A stretch of DNA of 64,000 bases from assembly GCA_013335115.1 (NCBI GenBank), contig JAAXWQ010000009.1, positions 1 to 64,000 on the forward strand, given 5' to 3'. The position numbers were made by a program, and so were the translations under genes. The notes beneath the pieces were generated by a model, which ran no database searches, was not told where the DNA came from, and saw only the letters and a list, made by a program, of their open reading frames with translations. Below, in pieces: positions 1 through 9,061 of this stretch. Every line of letters begins with the position of its first letter. Positions within the stretch are counted from its first letter, which is position 1. Source of the stretch: Chlorobiaceae bacterium (GTDB taxonomy: Bacteria; Bacteroidota; Chlorobiia; Chlorobiales; Chlorobiaceae).

Positions 1-111
1 GCGCAGATCCTTGACCTGAGGACCGGTGAGCTGCACGTGATCCAGATGGACACAGGCGAACTGACGGAAAGCCTACTTGACAAGATTGGTGGCTCCGAGT
101 TTTCGCACTAA
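1..111 (+). CDS. C-terminal end of an unidentified protein (partial)
   Basis: An open frame runs in from the left edge and stops at TAA 109-111, giving 36 residues that start AQILDLRTGEL and end GGSEFSH. The fragment is too short to assign to a family; I do not recognise it. It converges on lpxB, with 62 bp between the two stop codons and no obvious hairpin terminator in that gap. The frame could be a chance opening, but its codon choice (GAG, CTG, GAC, ATC) matches the neighbouring genes. Confidence 0.4.
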   Translation, partial: AQILDLRTGELHVIQMDTGELTESLLDKIGGSEFSH

Positions 112-173
112 ATGGCGAACTCAGGAGCGGATTGCCGACAAGCGTATCGATAAGCTGTTTCATGGTTCGGAAG

Positions 174-1337
174 TTAGAGGTATTCCTGGAGCACCGAGGA
201 GACGTGACGGGACGGGGAGTCAGCCGACAACCTTGAGCGGGCGTCGCACAGCTCCTGCCGCATCGCGGCGGCGGCCACCGGATCGTCGAGGAGCTTTCCG
301 GCAACCAGGCTGATCTCCCTGGCATTCGCCCGGCCCTGCAGCAGTTCGGGCACGACCTGCCGCCCGGCATGCAGGCCACCGGCCACGATGTTGGCCAGGG
401 CGATGTTCTTCAGCTTGACCAACCGCTTGCCGATCAGGTAGTTGAGCCGCCCGGTCCGGTAGAGCACCACCATCGGCACCCCGAAGCAGAGAGACTCGAG
501 GGTCGCCGTCCCGGAGGTCACCAGCACCAGGTCGCTGAAGTGCATCACCTCATAAGCGGGACGCACCAACGGTTCGAGGCCCGCCTGCCGGATGTGGCGT
601 TCGTAGAGCGACCAGTCGATGTGCGGAGCCTTGCCAAGCAGGAAGGCGACCTTGCGACCCTCCCCAAGGCGCTTTGCCGCACCGAGCATCTCGGGGAATA
701 TCTTTTCGATCTCCTGCTTCCTGCTGCCGGGCAGGAGGCCGACCACCTTCACCCCGGGTTCGATGCCCGCATCCGCGAGGAAAGCTTCCCGAGTCGGGAA
801 GCGGAGGTCTGCGAGTTCCTCGACTACCGGGTTACCGACGAACTCGGCATCGATGCCATGTCCCCGGAAGAACCCCACTTCGAAATCGAAGATCACGAGC
901 AGGCGGTCCACAAAGCGGCGGATCTTCTCCACACGCCCCTCCTTCCATGCCCAGACCTGGGGGGAGATGTAGTAAACCACGGGGATGCCGTGACTGCGAA
1001 AAAAGGCCGCAAGATGCAGGTTCATGCCGGGATAGTCGATCAGGAGGGCCACATCGGGCTTTTCCCTCAACACCGACTGCTTGAGGTCGGCAATCGCCTT
1101 CCTGAGGAACGCGGCATGGCGAAGGACCTCGACGAAGCCCATGATGCTCATCTGGTCGGTCGAATAGAGCAGGTCGGCGCCGAGCTCCCGGAGCCGGGGG
1201 CCGCCAACACCGAACACCTTCACGTCGGGACGGGCCTCAAGGAGCGTGCGGACGACTCCGGCGGCATGAAGGTCGCCGGAGACCTCTCCGGCCAGCACGA
1301 AGAGCTTTCCCGAAGGTTTCGGCTGTAATTGCATCAT
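174..1337 (-). CDS. lpxB: lipid-A-disaccharide synthase LpxB
   Basis: LpxB (family GT19) joins UDP-2,3-diacylglucosamine and lipid X into the tetraacyl disaccharide of lipid A, at the inner face of the cytoplasmic membrane. The 387 residues match the usual family length. Visible landmarks are the N-terminal AGEVSGDLHA (residues 16-25), YYISPQVWAWKEGR (122-135), LLPGSRKQEI (201-210) and the sugar-nucleotide-binding TSGTATLES (274-282). The start follows from MMQLQPKPSGK just before the first beta strand. The gene is divergent from the phosphohexomutase gene and stands alone on its strand. It shows that the organism makes lipid A. Confidence 0.95.
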   Translation of the reverse strand: MMQLQPKPSGKLFVLAGEVSGDLHAAGVVRTLLEARPDVKVFGVGGPRLRELGADLLYSTDQMSIMGFVEVLRHAAFLRKAIADLKQSVLREKPDVALLIDYPGMNLHLAAFFRSHGIPVVYYISPQVWAWKEGRVEKIRRFVDRLLVIFDFEVGFFRGHGIDAEFVGNPVVEELADLRFPTREAFLADAGIEPGVKVVGLLPGSRKQEIEKIFPEMLGAAKRLGEGRKVAFLLGKAPHIDWSLYERHIRQAGLEPLVRPAYEVMHFSDLVLVTSGTATLESLCFGVPMVVLYRTGRLNYLIGKRLVKLKNIALANIVAGGLHAGRQVVPELLQGRANAREISLVAGKLLDDPVAAAAMRQELCDARSRLSADSPSRHVSSVLQEYL

Positions 1338-1440
1338 CAGGAAGGAAACTGTATTTTAGGGACTGTTTCGGCAGGTCGTCGCCGACGAAAAGACGGACAC
1401 TCCCCTTTTTTCAACACCATTATATTAAATGTACGCAAGA

Positions 1441-2823
1441 ATGCAAGTCAAATTCGGCACGGATGGCTGGAGGGCAATCATAGCCAAAGAATATACTTAC
1501 GACAACCTCAAACTGGCCTCGCTCGCGTCGGGGAAATATTTCCTTGAGCATCCCGACCGGCAGAACGGAGTCTGCGTCGGCTACGACACCCGGTTCATGT
1601 CGAAGGAGTTCGCCCGGTTCACCGCAGAAGTACTTTCATCCATGGGGCTCAAAGTCTTCCTCTCCGACAGCTTCGTCTCGACCCCTGCCGTCTCGCTTTT
1701 CACGCGCGACCACAAACTCGCCGGCGGCGTGATGATTACGGCATCGCACAACCCTCCGGCATACAACGGCTTCAAGGTGAAGGCCTCCTACGGCGGGCCT
1801 GCCCATCCGGAGGTCATCGAAGAGATTGAACAGAACCTGCTCGCGGTCGATCCTGATGCGGCCGGGCAGCCGAACCCCGCCCTCGTCGAGATGACCGATG
1901 TCAAGTCCTACTACGTCGACTACCTCAAATCGAAGCTCGACCTGGCCCTGATCCGGGATTCGAGCCTGAAGATCGCCCACAACGCCATGTTCGGCGCCGG
2001 CCAGGACCTCATTACCCGCCTGCTCGACGAATCGATGGTCAGCTGCTACCACTGCTCTGTCAACCCCGGCTTCGACGGGATCAACCCGGAACCGATCCCG
2101 CAGTACATCGGCGACTTCGTCGACTTCTTCAACGAAGTCAGGCCCGACGTGGGCATCATCAACGACGGCGATGCCGACCGCATCGGCATGCTCGACGAGA
2201 AGGGCGAATTTGTCGACTCCCACAAGCTCTTCGCCATACTCCTGAAATACCTCGTCGAGGAGAAGGGGCTGCGGGGCGAAGTCGCCAAGACCTTCGCGCT
2301 GACCGATGTCATCGACAGGATCTGCAGCAAGCACAGCCTGAAGATGCACCTGCTGCCGGTCGGATTCAAGTACGTCAGCCGCCTGATGACCACCAACGAC
2401 ATCCTTATCGGAGGCGAAGAGTCGGGCGGCATCGGCATCACCTCGTTCCTGCCTGAACGCGACGGCGTCTACATCGGCCTACTCGTCCTCGAAATCATGG
2501 CACGCAAGAAGAAGATGCTCTCGGAACTGGTCGGGGACCTGTTCGAAGAGTATGGTTTCTTCTGCTACAACCGCATCGACCTGCACGTATCGGACGAGCG
2601 GAAGCAGGCGATCATCGCTGCGGCTTCCGGCGCCAGGCTCGCTTCGATCGCGGGATTCGCCGTGAAAAGCTTCAGCGACCTCGACGGGTTCAAGTACCAC
2701 TTCGACGGCGGATGGCTGCTCATCAGGCCCTCGGGCACCGAACCGGTCCTGAGGATCTACTGCGAAGCCGACAGCCGCGAAAAGGTAGACAAGGTGCTCG
2801 ATTTCGCCTCGAAACTGACCTGA
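1441..2823 (+). CDS. phosphoglucomutase/phosphomannomutase family protein
   Basis: An alpha-D-phosphohexomutase that moves phosphate between C1 and C6 of a hexose phosphate. All four signature loops are present: N-terminal KFGTDGWRA, phosphoserine loop VMITASHNPP (Ser about residue 102), metal loop NDGDADRIG, sugar loop GEESGGIG and the C-terminal phosphate loop RPSGTEPVLRIY. Substrate (glucose, mannose or glucosamine phosphate) cannot be fixed from sequence. I chose ATG 1441, directly before the conserved QVKFGTDGW; an in-frame ATG at 1429 would add four residues. A second, divergent member of the family lies at 20.5 kb. Confidence 0.9.
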   Translation: MQVKFGTDGWRAIIAKEYTYDNLKLASLASGKYFLEHPDRQNGVCVGYDTRFMSKEFARFTAEVLSSMGLKVFLSDSFVSTPAVSLFTRDHKLAGGVMITASHNPPAYNGFKVKASYGGPAHPEVIEEIEQNLLAVDPDAAGQPNPALVEMTDVKSYYVDYLKSKLDLALIRDSSLKIAHNAMFGAGQDLITRLLDESMVSCYHCSVNPGFDGINPEPIPQYIGDFVDFFNEVRPDVGIINDGDADRIGMLDEKGEFVDSHKLFAILLKYLVEEKGLRGEVAKTFALTDVIDRICSKHSLKMHLLPVGFKYVSRLMTTNDILIGGEESGGIGITSFLPERDGVYIGLLVLEIMARKKKMLSELVGDLFEEYGFFCYNRIDLHVSDERKQAIIAAASGARLASIAGFAVKSFSDLDGFKYHFDGGWLLIRPSGTEPVLRIYCEADSREKVDKVLDFASKLT

Positions 2824-2838
2824 TAGGGTATTTTTTTC

Positions 2839-2863
2839 CCGTCGCCGCATGATTCGGCGACGG
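2839..2863. other. 9-bp perfect hairpin between the mutase and sigma genes
   Basis: CCGTCGCCG at 2839-2847 pairs perfectly with CGGCGACGG at 2855-2863 around a 7-nt loop. The run of T residues lies before the stem (2831-2837), not after it, so it is not a standard intrinsic terminator on either strand. It may be an RNA structure in the leader of the sigma operon or an operator. Confidence 0.45.
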
Positions 2864-2936
2864 CCATCGTCATAGGGGGCATCACGTGTAAAGACGCGGG
2901 CCCGGGCGCAGGCCTTTCCATGTTAAATGACCGTCA

Positions 2937-3500
2937 TTGGAGCAGCAGGACATTACATCACGCGACTTTTTCTTCAGCGGGCTCGTCGCCGAGCACCAGG
3001 ATATGGTCGTCAACACCTGCTACCGGTTCGTCTTCAACCGTGAGGATGCCGAGGATCTCGCCCAGGAGGTATTCATCGAGGTGCACCGCTCCCTCGACCG
3101 CTTCCGGGAAGAGTCGAAGCTCTCGACATGGATCTACCGTATCGCGGTCACCAAATCGCTCGACCACCTTCGGCGCCTGAAACGAAAAAAACGATTCAGC
3201 TCGCTCAAGCGCCTCATCGGGGCGGATGACGACCCGGCAGCCTCGATTGCCGCGCCAGAGCGCGACAACCCGGCCGACGCGCTTGCGGACAAGGAGCGGG
3301 TGGCCGTGCTACGCGAAGCGCTCGAATCCCTGCCGGATAGCCAGAAAGCCGCATTCTTGCTGAGCAAGCAGGATGGCTACGGCAATCAGGAGATTGCCGA
3401 CATCCTCCAGACGTCGGTCCCTGCCGTCGAATCACTGATCCACCGGGCGAAGAAAAACCTTCAGTCACGGCTGCAGCGGTATTACGAAAGCGAAGGATGA
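2937..3500 (+). CDS. ECF-type RNA polymerase sigma factor
   Basis: A 187-residue sigma-70 family factor with only regions 2 and 4. Region 2 (about 28-85) carries [16 protein letters not shown] and the promoter-melting [18 protein letters not shown]; region 4 (about 125-182) carries [20 protein letters not shown] and the helix-turn-helix [20 protein letters not shown]. An in-frame stop at 2928-2930 means translation must start at TTG 2937 or further in; TTG 2937 gives a normal N terminus. Its stop overlaps the next gene's ATG (ATGA), a usual arrangement for a sigma factor and its antagonist. It probably directs its own operon plus a small regulon. Confidence 0.92.
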   Translation: MEQQDITSRDFFFSGLVAEHQDMVVNTCYRFVFNREDAEDLAQEVFIEVHRSLDRFREESKLSTWIYRIAVTKSLDHLRRLKRKKRFSSLKRLIGADDDPAASIAAPERDNPADALADKERVAVLREALESLPDSQKAAFLLSKQDGYGNQEIADILQTSVPAVESLIHRAKKNLQSRLQRYYESEG

Positions 3501-3922
3501 AGATGCTCGACTCAAAGGCACCACAAGTTTCACCGGACACCGACGTCAAACTAGAAAAGCAACCGGATACGGAAATGAACAGACGCAAGGAAGAGGTCGA
3601 TGCCCAGGTCATGAAGACCATGCGCATCCTGGACAACATGCAGAGGGTGGAGCCACACCATCTCTTCAGGGCCAGGCTGCTGGAACGCATCGATACGGAA
3701 AAGCGAAGCAGGGTCGTTACGGGTGGGTTCAACCCCAGGCTGGCCTTCTTCGGGCTGTTGCTGACCGTGAACGTCGGCATGGGCGTCCTCATGTTCACCC
3801 GGCAGGACGGCTCGACGACGACGGCGCATAGCGGCGACACGGCCGAAGCGGCCAACGAGGAGTACGGCAGCCCGGCGCTCTCCTATTACGACCAGCAGGA
3901 TGGGGAAACCGCCGACAGGTAA
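3497..3922 (+). CDS. putative membrane-anchored anti-sigma factor
   Basis: A 141-residue protein with no family motif I recognise. The first ~75 residues are charged and helical ([34 protein letters not shown]), followed by one hydrophobic segment at about 80-98 ([19 protein letters not shown]) and a polar tail of about 40 residues. This topology, cytoplasmic sigma-binding region then one membrane helix, and the ATGA coupling to the sigma gene support an anti-sigma role. No zinc-binding HxxxCxxC motif of the ZAS class is present, so the fold would be of the short CnrY-like type. The function is inferred from context. Confidence 0.65.
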   Translation: MKMLDSKAPQVSPDTDVKLEKQPDTEMNRRKEEVDAQVMKTMRILDNMQRVEPHHLFRARLLERIDTEKRSRVVTGGFNPRLAFFGLLLTVNVGMGVLMFTRQDGSTTTAHSGDTAEAANEEYGSPALSYYDQQDGETADR

Positions 3923-3950
3923 ACGAACGGAAAACAACCAACCACCTACC

Positions 3951-4226
3951 ATGAAAAAGTTCATATCCCTGGCCATGACCGCGGCCATCCTCATGAGCGG
4001 CAACCTTGTCGCGTCAGCTGCGACCGATTTCCGCGAGATGAAAACCGAAGATCTGGCCACCCTCAGGGGAAAACTACAGAACGAGAGTATCGAGACCCGC
4101 GAGGCATTCACGAAAGAGTGGCAGCAACGGGTCGGAAACATGGGCGCCGAAGAAAAGCAGAAGTACGGCATTCATGACACCGGCACAGGGAACCAGCCTG
4201 CCGGCCAGGACCCCAGCTGCCAGTAA
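3951..4226 (+). CDS. small secreted protein, DUF1104-like
   Basis: A 91-residue protein starting at ATG 3951 (MKKFISLAMT). It has a clear signal peptide with likely cleavage after ASA (residues ~20-22). The mature part, about 70 residues, contains FREMKTEDLATLRGKL and EWQQRVGNMGAEEKQKYG, resembling DUF1104-type periplasmic helical proteins. Extending the frame upstream to 3900 would overlap the anti-sigma gene and hide the signal peptide, so I rejected that start. It sits between the anti-sigma gene (28 bp upstream) and the CpxP-like gene (57 bp downstream), suggesting a periplasmic accessory role. Confidence 0.7.
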   Translation: MKKFISLAMTAAILMSGNLVASAATDFREMKTEDLATLRGKLQNESIETREAFTKEWQQRVGNMGAEEKQKYGIHDTGTGNQPAGQDPSCQ

Positions 4227-4283
4227 ACCGGACGACCGTGTTACGGAAAACGCTTCTCATGATGATCAACCTCTAGGCATACC

Positions 4284-4832
4284 ATGGATTTCCTTACATC
4301 AAAACGTTTCGTGACGACGGCGCTGGTCGTCCTCGCCATCCTTAACGTCATGCTACTGGGCGTGCTCTTCTGGCAGAACATCTTCTCGCGGAACTTCCGT
4401 TCCGTCGAGGTCAGGGAGTACTACTCCAGGAGCGTCTCGCCGAACCCTGACGAACCCTTCAGCCCGGCACAGCGTGCCCGGTTCAGGGAGCTGCGTCGTG
4501 ATCATTTCCGGAAAAGCATGCCCGAGATCAGGAAAATCGTCGCCATGAAGCAGGAGCTGATCGACGAAGCGGTCAAAACCAACCCCGACTCGGCAAGAAT
4601 CGCCGATATAGCGGACAGGATAGGCAAACAGCAGACATTGCTGGACCGGAACCTCGCGATGCATTTCCACGAGCTCTCGACCCTCTGCACCCCGGCACAG
4701 CGGGACTCGCTGAAGGCATTCCTCGGCAAGATCTACACCCGGAGGTACGAACACGGTTCACGATGGATACGCGAGGTGCGTCCTGCCGACGGGCCCGGCC
4801 CGGGAAGGCCGCACGGACCTCCAATGCCCTGA
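4284..4832 (+). CDS. membrane-anchored CpxP/Spy/CnrX-like periplasmic protein
   Basis: A 182-residue protein with an N-terminal membrane helix at about 10-31 (TTALVVLAILNVMLLGVLFW) and a helical periplasmic domain. The domain has two LTxxQ-like motifs, FSPAQRARFRELR (about 58-70) and CTPAQRDSLKAFL (about 137-149), which mark the Spy/CpxP/ZraP/CnrX group of stress chaperones and metal sensors. The tail is rich in Pro and Gly and ends HGPPMP. As the last gene of a sigma / anti-sigma cluster it is a good candidate for the signal-sensing component. The conserved metal-binding residues cannot be confirmed by eye. Confidence 0.75.
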   Translation: MDFLTSKRFVTTALVVLAILNVMLLGVLFWQNIFSRNFRSVEVREYYSRSVSPNPDEPFSPAQRARFRELRRDHFRKSMPEIRKIVAMKQELIDEAVKTNPDSARIADIADRIGKQQTLLDRNLAMHFHELSTLCTPAQRDSLKAFLGKIYTRRYEHGSRWIREVRPADGPGPGRPHGPPMP

Positions 4833-4911
4833 GGGATCCCTCCGGCGGCTGGCAGGACCCGGCTATCGACCGGTCAGCCGGCCGTACAGATCCGGGCGAC
4901 GGCGATACGGA

Positions 4912-6450
4912 TCATGGTGTGCCGGAGCCCCCACGGAGCTTGACGGAAACCAGGCGCATCACCGCAGCGGCCTCGCTCCGGAAGATAGCCGTCCCGAAAC
5001 CGAGGTAGAGCAGCACGACCAGCAGTTTCACGAGCAGCACCAAGCCCCCCGTGACCCCGTATCCTTCGAGGAAACGCAACAGGCTCCCGTGCCAGGCCGC
5101 AAACGCCAGCCCGGCGCCAAGCAGCAGCGAAAGCCGTCCCCAGTCGTAGCGGATCGGAAAGACCCGCAGAGCGAAATACCCCATGCTCAGGCACATGACG
5201 GCCGTGCCGGCAAGGATGGAGACGGCCGCCCCGTCCATGCCGCCGATAGGAATGAGGATCCAGCAGCAGAGCGTTGTCACGACGGCCCCGGCAAAGGTCA
5301 CGACCGGCAGGTAGCGGGTGTTGCCCGTGATCAGCAGGCCGGCCGACAGGTTGGTCGAAATCATGTCGAACACGTAGCTGAAGAAGATCCACGGCAGGAT
5401 GGACATGCCGATCCAGTACTTGGGGGGCAGCAGGTAGAGGCGACCTCCCCAGTGGTACCGGACGAGGTCAGGCACGAAAAAGGTGCACGCCACAGCCAGG
5501 ACGATGACCGCAATGCCCGAGAGGTTCATCACCTGCCTGAAAAGCGGCTTGGACTCTGGATCGTCGGCATGCTGCAGGAAGAAGGGCTGCCAGGCGAACC
5601 TGAAGATCTGGATGAACATCTGTAGGGCGATGCCGAACGCGGCGACGCGGCCGTAGATGCCGGTAATGTCCGATGCCTGGAACCCTGCCCCGTAGAGGCG
5701 TTCCACATCCTGCTGGGGTATGCGGATAAGCAGGTTCCGGTCGATCAGGTGGATCAGGAGGCCGGCGATCCCGGTCGGAACGTAGGGAATACCGATACGC
5801 AGGAGATCCTTGTACATGCCGGCCGAGAAGAAGGGCTTCAGGTTCTTCAGCACCGGCAGGATGAAGAGCACGCTGACCAGTGAACCGAACGCCTCGCCGA
5901 TAAACACGCCGGACAGGCCGGCATTGAAGACCAGGATCAGCAGGAAGGTGCTGACCACCCCGCCGACCACCCCCATGACCTTGGCCACCGCGAAGGGGAC
6001 GGCCTTGCGCTTCAACCGGAGTTCGGCGAACGGCACGACCAGCATCGTATCGAGCCAGAGGATCATGGCAGCAAACCGGATGAAGGTGCCGGATTCGGGC
6101 TCAAGGCCGATGGCGACGGCCAGCGCAGGAGCCGACAGCACCATCAGGAGGGCGAAGATGGTCGAGGTCGCCAGGAGGCTGATGAAGGCCGTCGAGAAAT
6201 AGGGACGTTCGTCCCCGTTCCGCTTGATGGCATCGGAAGCGACCTTCAGGTACGAAGTCTCCAGTCCATAGGAGAAGATGACGTTCGCCAGCGCAATGTT
6301 GGCGTAGACAACCGCCTGGATACCGTTATCGAACGTCGAGAGCTTGTTGGCGTAAAGGGGGACGAGGACGTAGTTGATGCTTCGGGCGAGCATCGTGCTT
6401 GCCCCGTAGATAACGGTATCCTTGGCAAGAAGCTTGAGCTTTGACAACAT
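4912..6450 (-). CDS. polysaccharide flippase (Wzx/MATE-like, MOP superfamily)
   Basis: A 512-residue integral membrane protein with about 12-14 hydrophobic segments. It opens with the typical [24 protein letters not shown] and continues with the repeated helical pairs of oligosaccharide flippases of the MOP superfamily. It probably turns a lipid-linked sugar across the inner membrane for O-antigen, capsule or another surface glycan. No glycan-synthesis genes lie next to it, so the substrate is unknown. It follows a small coiled-coil membrane protein gene by 25 bp on the same strand and converges on the CpxP-like gene. Confidence 0.85.
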   Translation of the reverse strand: MLSKLKLLAKDTVIYGASTMLARSINYVLVPLYANKLSTFDNGIQAVVYANIALANVIFSYGLETSYLKVASDAIKRNGDERPYFSTAFISLLATSTIFALLMVLSAPALAVAIGLEPESGTFIRFAAMILWLDTMLVVPFAELRLKRKAVPFAVAKVMGVVGGVVSTFLLILVFNAGLSGVFIGEAFGSLVSVLFILPVLKNLKPFFSAGMYKDLLRIGIPYVPTGIAGLLIHLIDRNLLIRIPQQDVERLYGAGFQASDITGIYGRVAAFGIALQMFIQIFRFAWQPFFLQHADDPESKPLFRQVMNLSGIAVIVLAVACTFFVPDLVRYHWGGRLYLLPPKYWIGMSILPWIFFSYVFDMISTNLSAGLLITGNTRYLPVVTFAGAVVTTLCCWILIPIGGMDGAAVSILAGTAVMCLSMGYFALRVFPIRYDWGRLSLLLGAGLAFAAWHGSLLRFLEGYGVTGGLVLLVKLLVVLLYLGFGTAIFRSEAAAVMRLVSVKLRGGSGTP

Positions 6451-6475
6451 CCGGCGCCGTGTCCCGTCGATAGGG

Positions 6476-6826
6476 TTAGCTGTTGCCCTTCGGAGAGGGC
6501 AAGCCGTTCGGCAGTTGGGTGGCGTCCGCCTCCTTCTGCTTCCTGACGGCCTCGTAATCGATCTGGAACTTGCCGTCCTTCTGGACGACCGGGATCTTCG
6601 AAATGACTTCGCGCAGATGCTGCTGCGCCTCCGCCTGCTGCTGCTTCAGCTTCTGCAGCTCTTCGCCGGCCAGTCCGACCGGGTTGTCCTTGTCGATCAG
6701 GGTCTCCTTCAGCGACTCGATCTGCAGGTTGCCCTCGACTTTCATGTGGTTGACGAACCTGGACAAGAAAAACATGAGGAGGAAAAAGACCGACAATCCG
6801 AATGCGAGAATATAAATCCAGCTCAT
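6476..6826 (-). CDS. small membrane-anchored coiled-coil protein
   Basis: A 116-residue protein of unrecognised family. Residues ~4-25 form one membrane helix ([19 protein letters not shown]). A charged helical stretch follows, with a likely coiled coil at about 55-80 ([20 protein letters not shown]), and a polar C terminus. It lies 25 bp upstream of the flippase gene on the same strand, so the two may be co-transcribed. It is divergent from kdsD across 150 bp. No function is assigned. Confidence 0.65.
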   Translation of the reverse strand: MSWIYILAFGLSVFFLLMFFLSRFVNHMKVEGNLQIESLKETLIDKDNPVGLAGEELQKLKQQQAEAQQHLREVISKIPVVQKDGKFQIDYEAVRKQKEADATQLPNGLPSPKGNS

Positions 6827-6976
6827 AGTGCCCTTGTTGGTATTGGCAGGAACCGTTGATGAATTCCGAGTTGCAGCATCGCCACGTCAAGGAAAATAAC
6901 GGGATTTTTTATGATTTTACCGGATATTGGATGAAAAAACCTATTCTTTCTTTTTTCACAACGCAGTAAGGGATTC

Positions 6977-7951
6977 ATGAAGGAAGAACAAACCTCGACC
7001 GTATCGGAGGGCCGGGACATCCTGACGCAGGAAGCCGATGCGATCCGCAGAATGGCTGAGCGGCTCGACGTCAGCTTCGCCGAAGCCGTTGAACTCCTGC
7101 TCGCCTGCAAGGGCAAGCTCATCATCGCCGGCATGGGCAAGTCGGGCATCGTCGGCCAGAAGATCGCAGCGACCCTCTCCTCCACCGGCACCACCGCCAT
7201 CTCCCTCCACCCGGCCGACGCCGCGCACGGGGACCTCGGCGTCGTCGCCAGGAACGACGTAGTCATCTGCCTGTCGAAAAGCGGCATGACCGAGGAGCTC
7301 AACTTCATCATACCCGCGCTCCGGCAGCTCGAGGTTCCGATCATCGCCTTCACCGGTAACCTGCGTTCCTACCTTGCCCGCAACGCTGACGTCGTGCTTG
7401 ATGTCGGGGTCGAGCAGGAGGCTTGCCCCTACGACCTCGCCCCGACGACTTCGACCACGGCCATGCTCGCCATGGGTGACGCCCTGGCCATGTGCCTGAT
7501 GAAACGCAAGAACTTTACCGACCTCGAGTTCGCGCTTACCCACCCCAAAGGCTCCCTCGGCCGGCAGCTGACCATGAGGGTTGCGGATCTCATGGCCCGC
7601 GAGGAGGCACTCCCTCTGGTTGGCGAGGAGGCATCGATCGCCGACCTGATCCTCGAAATGACTTCGAAGCGTTTTGGCGTAAGCGGTGTAGTCGACCGTA
7701 ACGGCCGCCTCACCGGCATCTTCACCGACGGTGACCTGAGGCGACTGGTGCAGCAAGGCGGCGATTTCCTGGGCAGGATGGCCCGTGAGGTGATGACGCC
7801 CGATCCGAAGACCGTCCTCCCGGACCTGCTTGCCAAGCACTGCCTCGAAATCCTCGAAACCTACCGGATCACCCAGCTCATGGTGTGCGACGAAGATCGC
7901 CGGCCCGTCGGCCTGGTGCATATCCACGACCTGGTGAGCCTGGGAATGTAA
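6977..7951 (+). CDS. kdsD: arabinose-5-phosphate isomerase KdsD/KpsF
   Basis: Converts ribulose 5-phosphate to arabinose 5-phosphate, the first committed step of KDO synthesis for LPS. The 324 residues hold an N-terminal SIS sugar-isomerase domain (about 35-180) with KLIIAGMGKSGIVGQKIA and HGDLGVV, then two CBS domains (about 205-320; VADLMAREEALPLVG and MTPDPKTVLPDLLA). Length and order match KdsD. ATG 6977 is preceded by AAGGGA at good spacing. The gene is followed by the first nonamer inverted-arm element and a strong bidirectional terminator, across which it converges on sucD. Confidence 0.93.
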   Translation: MKEEQTSTVSEGRDILTQEADAIRRMAERLDVSFAEAVELLLACKGKLIIAGMGKSGIVGQKIAATLSSTGTTAISLHPADAAHGDLGVVARNDVVICLSKSGMTEELNFIIPALRQLEVPIIAFTGNLRSYLARNADVVLDVGVEQEACPYDLAPTTSTTAMLAMGDALAMCLMKRKNFTDLEFALTHPKGSLGRQLTMRVADLMAREEALPLVGEEASIADLILEMTSKRFGVSGVVDRNGRLTGIFTDGDLRRLVQQGGDFLGRMAREVMTPDPKTVLPDLLAKHCLEILETYRITQLMVCDEDRRPVGLVHIHDLVSLGM

Positions 7952-8065
7952 GAAAAGGACATAAGGGACTGAAGGGACCGCAAGGACATTAGGGTAAGGA
8001 GTCCTGCTTCCAACGTCTTCACCCTGCTGTCCCTTAAGTCCCAGCCGTCTTTTAAGTCCTTTTCC
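7952..8065. repeat. nonamer inverted-arm element, copy 1
   Basis: The left arm has GGAC cores at 7957, 7966, 7975 and 7984, then AGGGT at 7991. The right arm has ACCCT at 8021, then GTCC at 8029 and 8038, GTC at 8047 and GTCC at 8056. Core spacing is exactly 9 nt in both arms, and the arms are reverse complements at the cores but differ in the 4-5 nt linkers. The loop holds CAACGTCTTCA (8011-8021). It starts immediately after the kdsD stop. Two more copies occur at 23.8 and 31.1 kb, also between convergent genes. Confidence 0.85.
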
Positions 8066-8070
8066 TGAAA

Positions 8071-8102
8071 GCAAAAAGAGCGCCCGATGGCGCTCTTTTT
8101 GC
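8071..8102. terminator. bidirectional intrinsic terminator between kdsD and sucD
   Basis: GCAAAAAGAGCGCC pairs perfectly with GGCGCTCTTTTTGC around CGAT. The A/T tracts in the stem give a U-run in either direction, so it can end both the kdsD and the sucD transcripts. Confidence 0.9.
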
Positions 8103-8122
8103 ATTTTATCAGTCGTTCAAGG

Positions 8123-9025
<903 letters not shown>

Positions 9026-9061
9026 AATCCGTTATCCTGTTTGATGAATGGAAAAAAAACG

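Noticed and set aside
369-1328. 319-codon open frame on the plus strand
   Set aside because: Antisense to lpxB; composition dominated by His, Glu and Gly without a family match.
2831-2863. Intrinsic terminator after the first phosphohexomutase gene
   Set aside because: The hairpin is perfect but the T-run precedes it. On the other strand it would be followed by A residues, so neither direction fits.
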